NCBI RefSeq assembly: GCF_030709675.1
Contig: NZ_JAUZQD010000005.1
Coordinates: 466,435 to 530,434 of the forward strand
Length of the DNA stretch: 64,000 nucleotides
Direction of reading: 5' to 3'
Source of the DNA: Symbioplanes lichenis
Lineage (GTDB): Bacteria > Actinomycetota > Actinomycetes > Mycobacteriales > Micromonosporaceae
Shown piece after piece: positions 45,665-54,684 of the stretch. Below the pieces are notes generated by a model, which was not told the origin of the DNA, made no database searches, and saw only the letters and a program-made list of their open reading frames with translations. Position 1 is the first letter of the stretch; the number at the start of each line of letters is the position of its first letter. The translations under genes and the position numbers were made by a program.

Positions 45665-46429
45665 ATGACGGTACTCATGACCGCCGCCGCACCCACGGGG
45701 ACCAGCGGCTACTCCCTCCTGATCGCGGACAGCGCCGATCAGGTGGCGGCCGCCCAGCGGCTGCGCCACGACGTCTTCGCCGGCGAGCTCGGCGCGACTC
45801 TGGTAGGCGCGACCGCGGACGGGCGGGACGTCGACGCGTTCGACGACTTCTGCGACCACCTCATCGTGCGCTCCGACGCGACCGGCGAGGTCGTCGGCAC
45901 GTACCGGATGCTGCCGCCGCGCGCCGCCGAGCGAGCGGGCCGCCGGTACGGCGACGCCGAGTTCGACCTGAGCGGCCTGCGCCCGCTGCGCGACCAGCTG
46001 GTGGAGACCGGCCGCTCCTGCGTGCACCCGGACCACCGCTCCGGCGCCGTGGTCAACCTCATGTGGGCGGGCATCGCGCGCTATCTGCACCTGAACAACC
46101 TGCGCTGGCTCGCCGGCTGCGCCTCCGTGCCGCTGGCCGACGGCGGCGCGCAGGCCGCCGGCGTGTGGGCCCGGGTCCAGGCGAAACACCTCTCGCCGCC
46201 GGCCCTGCGGGTCACGCCGCGCCGGGACTGGGCCGCCGCGGCCGGGCTCGCGGGCGACCCCAGGATCCAGCCGCCGCCGCTGCTCAAGGGCTACCTCCGG
46301 CTGGGCAGCTGGGTGTGCGGGGCGCCGGCGTACGACCCCGACTTCGACTGCGCCGACTTCTACATGTTGTTCTCGATGGACCGCATGGACCCCCGCTACC
46401 GCCGCCACTTCCTCGGGGCGACGCGATGA
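45665..46429 (+). CDS. olsB: OlsB-like acyl-ACP N-acyltransferase
   Basis: A 254-residue GNAT-related acyltransferase of the ornithine-lipid/autoinducer-synthase group. AQRLRHDVFAGELGA, VVGTYRMLPP and TGRSCVHPDHRSGAVVNLMW are family blocks. OlsB transfers a 3-hydroxyacyl chain from ACP to ornithine. Its stop overlaps the start of an OlsA-like acyltransferase (ATGA). Ornithine as acceptor is inferred from this pairing. Confidence 0.75.
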   Translation: MTVLMTAAAPTGTSGYSLLIADSADQVAAAQRLRHDVFAGELGATLVGATADGRDVDAFDDFCDHLIVRSDATGEVVGTYRMLPPRAAERAGRRYGDAEFDLSGLRPLRDQLVETGRSCVHPDHRSGAVVNLMWAGIARYLHLNNLRWLAGCASVPLADGGAQAAGVWARVQAKHLSPPALRVTPRRDWAAAAGLAGDPRIQPPPLLKGYLRLGSWVCGAPAYDPDFDCADFYMLFSMDRMDPRYRRHFLGATR

Positions 46430-47193
46430 TGTGGCGGCCGGAGTCCGGCTGCGGGCCGCACTGTGTGCCCGGCGGCGACGACACCGCGCCCCGAGCGGTG
46501 CAGGCCGTCCGGATCTGCGCCGCGGCGGCCGTACTCGTCAGCGGTCTGATCATTGTCCCGATCGGACGCGGCGCCGCGGTCCGCTGGGTGGCCCGCCACC
46601 TGCTCGCGGCCCTGGGCGTCACGGTCAAGCGCCACGGTCTCGCCCCGCGCCCCGGCAGCCTGCTCGTCGCCAACCACGTCTCGTGGATCGACGTGCTCGC
46701 GCTGCTGACGGTCACGCCGCTGAGCCTGGTGGCCAAGAAGGAGGTCGGCGGCTGGCCGGGCGTGGGCGCCATGGCCAGGGCGCTGGGCGTCATCTTCATC
46801 GATCGCGAGCGGCCGAAGCTGCTGCCCGATGCCGTCGGCGCGGTCGCCGCCAGGCTGCGCTCCGGGCGTACCGTCGCGGTCTTCCCGGAGGGGACGACGT
46901 CCTGCGGGACCCGCCCGGGCCGTTTCCGGCCGGCGATGTTCCAGGCCGCGGTCGACGCTGCGGCTCCGGTGGTGCCGATCACCCTGAGGTACGCCACCCC
47001 CGCCGCGAGCTTCGTCGGCGACGAGACCCTGTGGCAGTCCGTACGCCGCGTCGCCGCCCTGCGCGAGCTCACGGTGACCCTCACCACGTCGCCCGCCCTG
47101 CGTCCCGAGCCGGGATGCGGCCGCCGCTCGCTCGCCCGCGCCGCCCAGGCGTCCTCGGGCCTGCCCGCCGCACGCTTCGGCCTGGCCGCGTAG
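46426..47193 (+). CDS. olsA: OlsA-like 1-acylglycerol-3-phosphate acyltransferase
   Basis: A 255-residue PlsC-family membrane acyltransferase. The catalytic NHxxxxD motif is VANHVSWIDVLAL and the substrate motif VFPEGTTSCG; a hydrophobic N-terminal helix anchors it. Coupled to the OlsB-like gene, it would add the second acyl chain to lyso-ornithine lipid. A role in phosphatidic acid synthesis is possible. Two adjacent ATG codons (46426, 46429) could start it. Confidence 0.75.
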   Translation: MMWRPESGCGPHCVPGGDDTAPRAVQAVRICAAAAVLVSGLIIVPIGRGAAVRWVARHLLAALGVTVKRHGLAPRPGSLLVANHVSWIDVLALLTVTPLSLVAKKEVGGWPGVGAMARALGVIFIDRERPKLLPDAVGAVAARLRSGRTVAVFPEGTTSCGTRPGRFRPAMFQAAVDAAAPVVPITLRYATPAASFVGDETLWQSVRRVAALRELTVTLTTSPALRPEPGCGRRSLARAAQASSGLPAARFGLAA

Positions 47194-47299
47194 AAAGACG
47201 CCGGGTAGAACGCCGCCGGGCAGGCCGCCTAGGTCGCTCACAGAAAACTTTCAGGGAGTGCGCAGCGGCAGTGCAGCGGCCTGCGTGAAGATGGGGCTT

Positions 47300-48016
47300 A
47301 TGGCCGCCACACAGACGCAGGGGAAGCAGAGCGAGGCGAAGCTCCTCGTGGTCGAGGACGACGCGAACATCCTCGAGCTGCTCTCCGCCAGCCTGCGCTT
47401 CGCCGGGTTCGACGTCAGCACCGCCACCAGCGGCAGCGCCGCCGTCACCGCGGCCAAGAACGCGACGCCCGACCTCGTCGTCCTCGACGTGATGCTGCCC
47501 GACCTCGACGGGTTCGAGGTGATCCGGCTCATGCGCGAGGGCGGCCAGCGCACCCCGGTGGTCTTCCTCACCGCCCGCGACGGCACCGACGACAAGATCC
47601 GGGGCCTGACCCTGGGCGGCGACGACTACGTGACCAAGCCGTTCAGCCTCGAGGAGCTCACCGCCCGCATCCGGGCCGTGCTGCGCCGCACGGCCGGCGG
47701 CGACGAGGAGCCGTCCCGCCTGGTCTTCGCCGACCTGGAGCTGGACGAGGAGACCCACGAGGTCTACCGGGCCGGGCAGCGCGTGCAGCTCTCGCCGACC
47801 GAGTTCAAGCTGCTGCGCTATCTGATGCTCAACGCCAACCGGGTGCTCTCCAAGGCGCAGATACTCGACCACGTGTGGAAATACGACTTCCGGGGCGACG
47901 ACAACATCGTGGAGTCGTACATCTCCTATCTGCGGCGCAAGGTGGACAACGTGCAGCCGCGCCTGATCCACACGCTCCGCGGCGTCGGCTACGTGCTGCG
48001 CAAACCCGCGGCCTGA
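47300..48016 (+). CDS. OmpR-family response regulator (MprA-like)
   Basis: A 238-residue regulator with a receiver domain (KLLVVEDDANILELLSASLR, phospho-Asp in LVVLDVMLPD, Lys in YVTKPFS) and a winged-helix effector (LSPTEFKLLRYLMLN, HTLRGVGYVLRKP). ATG 47300 is used; ATG 47291 and GTG 47258 are in frame. It lies eight bases before its kinase, and an HtrA protease follows. The order matches mprA-mprB-pepD, which governs envelope stress in mycobacteria. Confidence 0.88.
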   Translation: MAATQTQGKQSEAKLLVVEDDANILELLSASLRFAGFDVSTATSGSAAVTAAKNATPDLVVLDVMLPDLDGFEVIRLMREGGQRTPVVFLTARDGTDDKIRGLTLGGDDYVTKPFSLEELTARIRAVLRRTAGGDEEPSRLVFADLELDEETHEVYRAGQRVQLSPTEFKLLRYLMLNANRVLSKAQILDHVWKYDFRGDDNIVESYISYLRRKVDNVQPRLIHTLRGVGYVLRKPAA

Positions 48017-48024
48017 GCCCCGAG

Positions 48025-49587
48025 GTGACCCTCGCCGACAAGGTCCGCGGCCACGTCCCGCTGCAGACCGGTCTCCGCCGGGTGCCCCTGCGCACCAAGC
48101 TCGTGGCGGCCGTCCTCGTGCTGGTGTTCGCGGCGCTCACGCTGATCAGCGCGGCCAGCACGTACGCGCTGCACCGCTACATGATCACGCGGCTCGACGA
48201 GCAGCTGATCCGCTACACCGAGACGCTCAAGGACCTGCGCTGGAACGAGCGCGTGGTGCTGCCCGACGACTACTACGTCTTCGCGACGACGGTGGACGGC
48301 ATCGGCAGCCCCGACGATCTCTACTACGACAAGAAGAGCCTCGGCGCGACCCAGCTCCCGCCCCTGGTCAAGGGGCTCGACGAGGTCACGGAGAAGGCGG
48401 ATCACACGTACACCGTCTCCTCGATCGACGGCACGGTGCACTGGCGGATGCTGATCAGCTACACCGACAACGGCACGGTGCTGCACGTGGGCCAGCGCCT
48501 GGTCGGCATCGACGACGCGATCAGCCGGCTGGTCTGGGTCGACATCCTGGTCGGCGCGGGCGTGCTGTTCGCGCTGGCCGCGATCGGGGCCGCGATCGTG
48601 CGGCAGAGCCTGGTCCCGCTCGTGCAGATCGAGCGCACCGCGGCGGCCATCGCGGCGGGCGACCTCACCCAGCGCGTGCCCGACCCGGAGCCCGACGAGG
48701 GGAAGCCGCGCACCGAGCTGGGCGGGCTGTCCCGGGCGCTCAACGCGATGCTCGCGCAGATCGAGGCGGCCTTCACGGCCCGGGCTCTCTCCGAGACGGC
48801 CGCACGGGCGGCGGAGTCGCAGGCGCGCGACGCGGCCGAGGCGGCGCAGGCGTCGGAGGCGCGCGCGGTGCGGTCCGAGGGCAAGATGCGGCAGTTCGTC
48901 GCGGACGCCTCGCACGAGCTGCGCACCCCGCTGACCTCCATCCGCGGCTTCGCCGAGCTCTATCGGCAGGGCGCGGTGGCCAACCCCGAGGACACCGCCA
49001 AACTGGTACGCCGCATCGAGGACGAGGCGTCCCGGATGGGTCTGCTCGTCGAGGACCTGCTCCTGCTGGCCCGCCTCGACCGCGAGCGCCCGGTCGAGCT
49101 GGCGCCGGTGGAGCTGCCCGTGCTGGCGCTCGACGCGGTGCAGGCCGCCCAGGCCACGGCGCCGGAGCGCACGATCGAGCTCGAGGTGCGCGACGTGCCG
49201 GAGAAGCTGGTGGCGTACGGCGACGACGCCCGCCTCCGTCAGGTGATCGGCAACCTCATGACGAACGCCCTGGTGCACACGCCCCCGGAGGCGTCCGTGA
49301 AGCTGTCGTTGTCGACGGCACCCGGCAACCGGGCTGTGATCGAGATCTCCGACACCGGCCCGGGGCTCTCGCCGGAGCAGCGTGACCGGGTGTTCGAGCG
49401 GTTCTACCGGGCCGACGAGGCACGCACCCGGCGCACCGACCGGCAGGCGACCGGGACGGGACTGGGGCTGGCGATCGTCGCGGCGATCGTGCGGGCGCAC
49501 CATGGTTCCGTGGAAGTTGTCAGCGAGCCGGGCGAGGGCGCCGCTTTCCGGGTCACTTTGCCCGCTCTCGTCCCGGACGAAAGCTGA
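48025..49587 (+). CDS. Membrane sensor histidine kinase (MprB-like)
   Basis: A 520-residue kinase. Two transmembrane helices (about 28-48 and 175-197) flank an extracytoplasmic sensor; a HAMP domain follows, then a long Ala/Glu-rich coiled segment (about 250-285). The phospho-His motif is FVADASHELRTPLTSIRGF; the ATPase has NLMTNALVHTPP, ISDTGPGLSPEQ and GTGLGLAIV. GTG 48025 follows the regulator stop by eight bases. It should phosphorylate the upstream OmpR regulator. Confidence 0.9.
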   Translation: MTLADKVRGHVPLQTGLRRVPLRTKLVAAVLVLVFAALTLISAASTYALHRYMITRLDEQLIRYTETLKDLRWNERVVLPDDYYVFATTVDGIGSPDDLYYDKKSLGATQLPPLVKGLDEVTEKADHTYTVSSIDGTVHWRMLISYTDNGTVLHVGQRLVGIDDAISRLVWVDILVGAGVLFALAAIGAAIVRQSLVPLVQIERTAAAIAAGDLTQRVPDPEPDEGKPRTELGGLSRALNAMLAQIEAAFTARALSETAARAAESQARDAAEAAQASEARAVRSEGKMRQFVADASHELRTPLTSIRGFAELYRQGAVANPEDTAKLVRRIEDEASRMGLLVEDLLLLARLDRERPVELAPVELPVLALDAVQAAQATAPERTIELEVRDVPEKLVAYGDDARLRQVIGNLMTNALVHTPPEASVKLSLSTAPGNRAVIEISDTGPGLSPEQRDRVFERFYRADEARTRRTDRQATGTGLGLAIVAAIVRAHHGSVEVVSEPGEGAAFRVTLPALVPDES

Positions 49588-49660
49588 CACAACCGGGCAT
49601 CCGCCATTCTCAGAAAACACCCAGGGCAGCCACAGGTCTGTCGGAGCGGGCAGGAGCAGT

Positions 49661-51283
49661 GTGGACCACATGAACGAGCACGAGACCCCGCAGCGGCACG
49701 AAGACTCCTCCGCCGAGGAGCAGTCGCACCGGCCCGCGGACGCCTCCCACGCAGGCAGCAGCCCGGAGCGGGGGACGTCCGACACCACGGCGCAGCAGAG
49801 CGCCCTGACCCCTGAGCAGTCCGCCCCGCCGCAGGCCCCCCCGGCGCCGCCGGCCCAGCCCGGTCAGTGGCAGGGCTCGCCGTGGGCGCAGGGCGGCCAG
49901 CCGCACTACGGCCAGCAGTGGAGCGGGCAGCAGCAGTGGCCCGGCCAGCAGCACTACCCGGGCTACGCGCACGGCTATGCCGGCCAGCAGCCGCAATACG
50001 CGATCCCGGCGGGCGGCTCCGACCAGACCCAGCAGCAGTGGAGCGGTCAGCCCGCCCCCGAGGGCCAGCAGCAGTGGACCGGCCAGCCCGGCGCCGAGGG
50101 TCAGCAGCAGTGGGCGGGTCAGCAGGCGGACGCGCCGATCTGGGCGACGGGCGTGGGCACGACCGAGCAGCGTGACCCGGAGAAGGCGCGGCGCGGCCGG
50201 CGCATTCTCGTCACTGGCGCGGTCGCGGTCCTGATCGCGCTCGGTGCGGGCGGGGTCGGAGCGGCCACCGCGCTCGCGTTCGACGACAACAACGGCTCCT
50301 CGTCCGTGCAGACCAGCAACTCGGCCGTCACCCGGGTCGTGGACCGCTCGTCGCTGGCGCAGATCGTCGCCTCGGTCAAGGACCAGGTCGTGTCGATCAC
50401 CACCGACAGCGGCGAGGGCTCCGGTGTCGTGCTGACCTCCGACGGCTACATCGTCACCAACAACCACGTGGTCTCCACCGCGCAGGGCAACACGGTGAAC
50501 GTCATCTTCGCCGACGGCAAGAAGGTGCAGGCGACGATCGTCGGCACCGACGAGCGCACGGACCTGGCGGTCGTCAAGGCCACCGGCGTCTCCGACCTCA
50601 AGGCCGCGACGCTCGGCTCCAGCGCCAACATGCAGGTGGGCGACACCGTGCTCGCGCTCGGCAGCCCGCTCGGCCTGGAGGGCTCGGTCACCGAGGGCAT
50701 CATCAGCGCCAAGGACCGCACGATCCAGTCCAGCAGCGAGGACGACCAGCAGCAGACCCCGCAGAACCCGTTCGGCGGCGGCCAGCAGCAGCAACAGCAG
50801 TCGGCGAGCACGACGATGTCGGGCCTGCTGCAGACCGACGCCCCGATCAACCCCGGCAACTCGGGCGGCGCGCTGGTCAACACCAACGGCGAGGTCATCG
50901 GCATCAACTCGGCGATCTACACGTCGGGCCAGAGCACCGGCAACATCGGCCTGGGCTTCGCGATCCCGAGCGACAAGGTGGAGACCGTTGCCAACGCCCT
51001 GATGAAGGGCGAGAAGGTCAGCCACCCGGCCCTTGGCGTCAGCGTGACCGAGGGCGAGGACGGCGGCGCGCTGGTCAGCTCGGTCACCGCGAACAGCGCG
51101 GCGGCGAAGGCCGGCCTCGAGCAGGGCGACGTCATCAAGACGGTGAACGGCAAGACGATCAACGACTCGGACGACCTGGTCGCGATCATCCAGGCGGCCA
51201 AGGTCGGCGACAAGGTGACGATCGTCTTCACCCGCAACGGCCAGCAGCAGACGGTCAGCGCCACGCTGGCCGAGGCCAGCTGA
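49661..51283 (+). CDS. HtrA/PepD-type serine protease with PDZ domain
   Basis: A 540-residue membrane-anchored protease. The first 165 residues are cytoplasmic and dominated by Gln, Pro, Gly and Trp, with repeated QQQW blocks. One helix (about 180-205) leads to the trypsin-like domain, with His in VTNNHVVST, Asp in RTDLAVVK and Ser in NPGNSGGALV. A poly-Gln loop interrupts it near residue 370. A single PDZ domain ends the protein. GTG 49661 has AGGAG four bases upstream; ATG 49670 is possible. It lies after a two-component pair as in mprAB-pepD. Confidence 0.92.
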   Translation: MDHMNEHETPQRHEDSSAEEQSHRPADASHAGSSPERGTSDTTAQQSALTPEQSAPPQAPPAPPAQPGQWQGSPWAQGGQPHYGQQWSGQQQWPGQQHYPGYAHGYAGQQPQYAIPAGGSDQTQQQWSGQPAPEGQQQWTGQPGAEGQQQWAGQQADAPIWATGVGTTEQRDPEKARRGRRILVTGAVAVLIALGAGGVGAATALAFDDNNGSSSVQTSNSAVTRVVDRSSLAQIVASVKDQVVSITTDSGEGSGVVLTSDGYIVTNNHVVSTAQGNTVNVIFADGKKVQATIVGTDERTDLAVVKATGVSDLKAATLGSSANMQVGDTVLALGSPLGLEGSVTEGIISAKDRTIQSSSEDDQQQTPQNPFGGGQQQQQQSASTTMSGLLQTDAPINPGNSGGALVNTNGEVIGINSAIYTSGQSTGNIGLGFAIPSDKVETVANALMKGEKVSHPALGVSVTEGEDGGALVSSVTANSAAAKAGLEQGDVIKTVNGKTINDSDDLVAIIQAAKVGDKVTIVFTRNGQQQTVSATLAEAS

Positions 51284-51327
51284 CAGACCTGATCCGTGCC
51301 GTCCGGGCCATCGGGCGGCACTCCCGG

Positions 51328-51372
51328 CGACGGGTGATCGTGACCGAGGGGGTCGGTCATGGTCACCCGTCG
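51328..51372 (+). terminator. Compound hairpin after the HtrA gene
   Basis: CGACGGGTGA (51328-51337) pairs with TCACCCGTCG (51363-51372), and inside it TGACCGA pairs with TCGGTCA around GGGGG. It lies about 45 bases after the HtrA stop and separates it from the following gene. Confidence 0.65.
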
Positions 51373-51520
51373 CGGCTTTGTGGGTGCTGTGGGTGATATC
51401 TCCCCGCGGATGCACAAAATGAGGTCTCGCGTCAGGGGGTGCTCACCGCCTACTCTCCATTCGCCGTGAGAAGACTGCGCCGGCCCGATCAAGGGCAGGG
51501 CGGCCGGATGGGGAAACAGA

Positions 51521-54500
51521 GTGACTGACGTCGAGATCCGGAGCAGTGCCTGGGACGCCCTGTCCGGGCCGGGTGACACGCCGGGGCCCGCCGGCTTCGG
51601 GGGCGTCGTCGCCGATCGCCTCGATCCGTCGCGGGCGCGGCCGGCGCTGCGCTCCGGGATCGAGGCCGCCGAGCTGACCGGCGTGCGCGGGACCCCGTAC
51701 GTGATGCTGCGCTCGCCCGACGAGGCCGGCTCCGGCTATCTGCGCCTCACGCCCGAGGAGTGGCAGCTCGCCCTGCTCATGGACGGCACCCAGACGGTGT
51801 CCCGGCTGGTCGCCGAGTTCGCGCGGCTCGCCGGCCGGCTCGCCCCGGACCAGGTCCGCCGGGTGGTCGCCGACCTGGCCGCCAACGGGATGCTCGACGA
51901 GCTGCCCGACGACGCGTTCCACCAGGCGCCGGTCGACCAGGCCCGGCACTCCCGGCCCGCGCCGCGCCGCCGCGGGCTCTCCTTCGCGGCCGATCCGCTG
52001 GTGACCTTCCTGCACCGGGCCGGTGGCCGGATCCTCTTCAGCAAGGCCGTCGTCCTCGTGGGCGCTGTTCTGTCGCTGGCCGGGCTCGTGCTCTTCGCGG
52101 CGACCTGGTGGCGGGGCAGCCGGCCGCTGTTCCTGACCGGCGGCTCCTATCTGGCCGGCGCGCTCACCCTGATCCTGCTCGCTGCCATCGCTGTCATGCT
52201 GCACGAGCTGGGGCACGCCCTGGCCACCAAGCACGCCGGACGCGAGGTCGGCCGGGCCGGGATCGCCCTCCGCTCGGGCCCGGCGATCTATGCCGACACG
52301 TCCGACGCGTGGATGGCGGGCCGGGGCGCCCGGGTCCGGGTCACCGCGGCCGGTCCGGCGACGTCGCTCGCGCTCGCCGGGGTGGTGCAGCTGCTCGCCG
52401 TGGCGCTGCCGGCCGCCGGTCCGGTCGCGTTCAAGCTGGCCTTCGTCTGGTACCTGCACCTGTTCCTGCAGCTCAACCCGTTCCTGGACCGGGACGGCAG
52501 CCGGCTGCTCATGGACTGGCTCGAGATCCCGCACCTGCGCGGCCGCGGACTGGCCTGGTTGTCCGCCCGGCTGCGCGGCCGGCCGCCGGCGTGGAGCGGC
52601 CTCGACCGCGAGGGCAAGATCATCGCGCTGTACGGCATCCTCGCCGTCCTCTGGACCGTCGTCGCCCTGAACATGGCGTGGCAGCTGTGGTCGGACCGGC
52701 TCCGCGGCGTCACGACCGGGCTGTGGCACGGGAGCGCCGGCGGGAAGCTGCTGCTCGTGGTGATCGTGCTCGGATTGTGCGCCCCTGTGCTCGTACCCGG
52801 GATCAAGCGGCTGGGCCGGACCGTGCGCAAGGCGCGGCAGCGGGCCGCGGAACGTGATCGGGACGCGGATCTGCCCCGGCGCATCGCCGCGCTGCACCAT
52901 TCGGAGCTCGGTGGCCTGCCGCAGGCGGCGCTGGAGAGCCTGGCCGCCCGCGCCCGCTGGATCCGCCCGCCGTCGGGCACGCCGCTCGTCGTCTCGGGCA
53001 GCGCGCAGCAGGCGGTCTATGTGGTCGTGGAGGGCGCGGTGCAGGCCCGCAAGCCCGGCGACCCGGGCGGCATCGTCCGGCACCACGTCGGTCCCGGGGG
53101 CGTGGTCGGGCTGGCCGACGCGTTGACCGGGCGCTCGATGGCGCTGGACTGGTTCACCGCGGGGACGACGCTGCTGGCCGTGCCGACGGCCGCCGTGGCC
53201 ACCGTGATCGGGCCGCTGCCCGGACCGCCGCCCGCCGAGCGCGCCGAGGCCGAGGCCCTCTTCGCCGACACGCCCGCCCTGGCCGGACTGGCCGGGGACG
53301 AGCGGCTCGCCCTCATCGCCTCCGCCCACCCGGTCGGGCTGCCCGCCGGGGCGCCCGTCATCCTGGCCGGCCCCACCCACGCGGTGGTCGTCGAGTCGGG
53401 AGTCGTCGCGATGCCCGACGGCGTCGAGCTGCGCCGGGGCACGCTCATCGGCCCGGTCGGCGACGGCAGCCCGGGCGCGGTCGCCGAGACCCGCACGCCG
53501 TCGCGGCTGTGGATCATCCCGGACGCGGCCGGCCTGCCGCCGCTGGTGGGCGACCCGCGCCGGATCGCCGGCGGGGGAGTGCCCGTGTCCGGCATGGCGA
53601 CCGGGGCGGCCTACCCGCCGCTCGCCGCGCCGCCCGGCCCGCCCGAGCACGGTGAGAGCTACGACACCGACCGCCGCTTCGAACGGCGCATGTGGTCGGC
53701 CGCCCTGCTCGTCGCCCTCGGCGCGGTCGGCATCACCGCCGTCAGCTTCGCGCCCGCCCCGGCGTGGGCCGAGATGCCCGCCGACCGGGCGATGCTGGTC
53801 ACCGACGAGGGGACGCTCACGGCGACCGTCGACGGCACCGGGGTGGATCTGGCCGCGGGCGAGCGCCGCTATGTCGAGGCGGGTGCCCTGATCGAGGTTC
53901 CGAAGGGGGCCACCGGCCGGGTCACGTTCCCGGGCGGCGGCGCGGTGGTCTTCTGCGGCGGGAGCAAGGCGAAGCTCGGCGACCTGCGCGTCGACGGCGG
54001 CCGGCAGCTGACCCCGCACGGCGCGCTGACGGTCCGCGGCGGGCGCGTGCTGGCCGACACCGCGAGCACGAGCGGCGCGTACGAGCCCCTGGTGCTCGAC
54101 GTGACCCGCCCCGCCGACGTGGTGACCAATCTCGGGGCGTCCTGGTTCGCCGTGGATCCCGAGGCGGTCGCCATCGCCGCCGGCCGTGTGTACGTCGACG
54201 GCACTCCGACGATGGCGAACGTGACGTCGTTGTCGTGCTCGGACGGCGTACCGGTGGAGCCGCCCGCGGGGACACCGAGCGCGACCCCCGGTGCTTCGCC
54301 CTCCGCACCGCCCACGTCGGTGCCGCCGTCCCCCTCGGCCTCGGCGTCGCCGTCCTCGTCGCCCACCCCGGTGGAGACGGAGGAGACCGAGGCCCCGGCG
54401 CCCGATCCGACCACCACCACGACGCGGGCCCCCGAGCCCGAGCCGGAGCCGACCCGGACGACCAGCTCGCCGCGGCCGACCTTCACCCGGCCCACGTCCC

Positions 54501-54634
54501 GGCCGGCGCCGACCCGGACGACGCCCGCTCCCGCGCCGACCTCGACCTCGGCTCCCACTCCGCCGACGGAGTCGAGCGCTTCGGCGTCCGCCTCCGCGCA
54601 GGCGTCCGCGTCCGCCTCTGGACAGAGCAGTTAA
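51521..54634 (+). CDS. PqqD-like / M50 protease / two cNMP-like domains / FecR-like fusion
   Basis: A 1037-residue membrane protein with an unusual domain chain. Residues about 70-130 resemble a PqqD winged-helix domain (LRLTPEEWQLALLMDGTQTV). A multispanning M50 site-2-type metalloprotease follows: HELGH at 228-232 and NPFLDRDG at 319-326 give the zinc ligands. Two cyclic-nucleotide-binding-like domains come next (about 465-560 and a weaker one about 575-690). A helix near 724-745 leads to an exported FecR-like domain (about 760-905), and a Ser/Thr/Pro/Ala tail ends it. GTG start. The nearby HtrA could act upstream, but a terminator lies between. No RiPP precursor or HlyD gene was found. Confidence 0.82.
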   Translation: MTDVEIRSSAWDALSGPGDTPGPAGFGGVVADRLDPSRARPALRSGIEAAELTGVRGTPYVMLRSPDEAGSGYLRLTPEEWQLALLMDGTQTVSRLVAEFARLAGRLAPDQVRRVVADLAANGMLDELPDDAFHQAPVDQARHSRPAPRRRGLSFAADPLVTFLHRAGGRILFSKAVVLVGAVLSLAGLVLFAATWWRGSRPLFLTGGSYLAGALTLILLAAIAVMLHELGHALATKHAGREVGRAGIALRSGPAIYADTSDAWMAGRGARVRVTAAGPATSLALAGVVQLLAVALPAAGPVAFKLAFVWYLHLFLQLNPFLDRDGSRLLMDWLEIPHLRGRGLAWLSARLRGRPPAWSGLDREGKIIALYGILAVLWTVVALNMAWQLWSDRLRGVTTGLWHGSAGGKLLLVVIVLGLCAPVLVPGIKRLGRTVRKARQRAAERDRDADLPRRIAALHHSELGGLPQAALESLAARARWIRPPSGTPLVVSGSAQQAVYVVVEGAVQARKPGDPGGIVRHHVGPGGVVGLADALTGRSMALDWFTAGTTLLAVPTAAVATVIGPLPGPPPAERAEAEALFADTPALAGLAGDERLALIASAHPVGLPAGAPVILAGPTHAVVVESGVVAMPDGVELRRGTLIGPVGDGSPGAVAETRTPSRLWIIPDAAGLPPLVGDPRRIAGGGVPVSGMATGAAYPPLAAPPGPPEHGESYDTDRRFERRMWSAALLVALGAVGITAVSFAPAPAWAEMPADRAMLVTDEGTLTATVDGTGVDLAAGERRYVEAGALIEVPKGATGRVTFPGGGAVVFCGGSKAKLGDLRVDGGRQLTPHGALTVRGGRVLADTASTSGAYEPLVLDVTRPADVVTNLGASWFAVDPEAVAIAAGRVYVDGTPTMANVTSLSCSDGVPVEPPAGTPSATPGASPSAPPTSVPPSPSASASPSSSPTPVETEETEAPAPDPTTTTTRAPEPEPEPTRTTSSPRPTFTRPTSRPAPTRTTPAPAPTSTSAPTPPTESSASASASAQASASASGQSS

Positions 54635-54668
54635 CAAACCTAATAATTGGCCATCGGTCTATATAGAC
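54619..54668 (+). promoter_or_regulatory. Chitinase promoter with palindromic operator
   Basis: TGGACA (54619-54624) and TAATAA (54641-54646), spaced 16, form a good promoter whose -35 lies inside the end of the fusion gene. GTCTATATAGAC (54657-54668), a perfect palindrome, sits at the start of transcription. It recalls the DasR dre half-sites GTCTA/TAGAC with two extra bases. GGAGG precedes the ATG. Confidence 0.6.
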
Positions 54669-54684
54669 TCGGAGGCCATCCCCC

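Noticed and set aside
51521..54634. RiPP biosynthesis cluster
   Set aside because: PqqD-like domain present, but no precursor peptide, radical SAM or HlyD gene was found nearby.
54657..54668. Exact DasR dre site
   Set aside because: The centre has two extra bases relative to the consensus; kept only as a dre-like palindrome.
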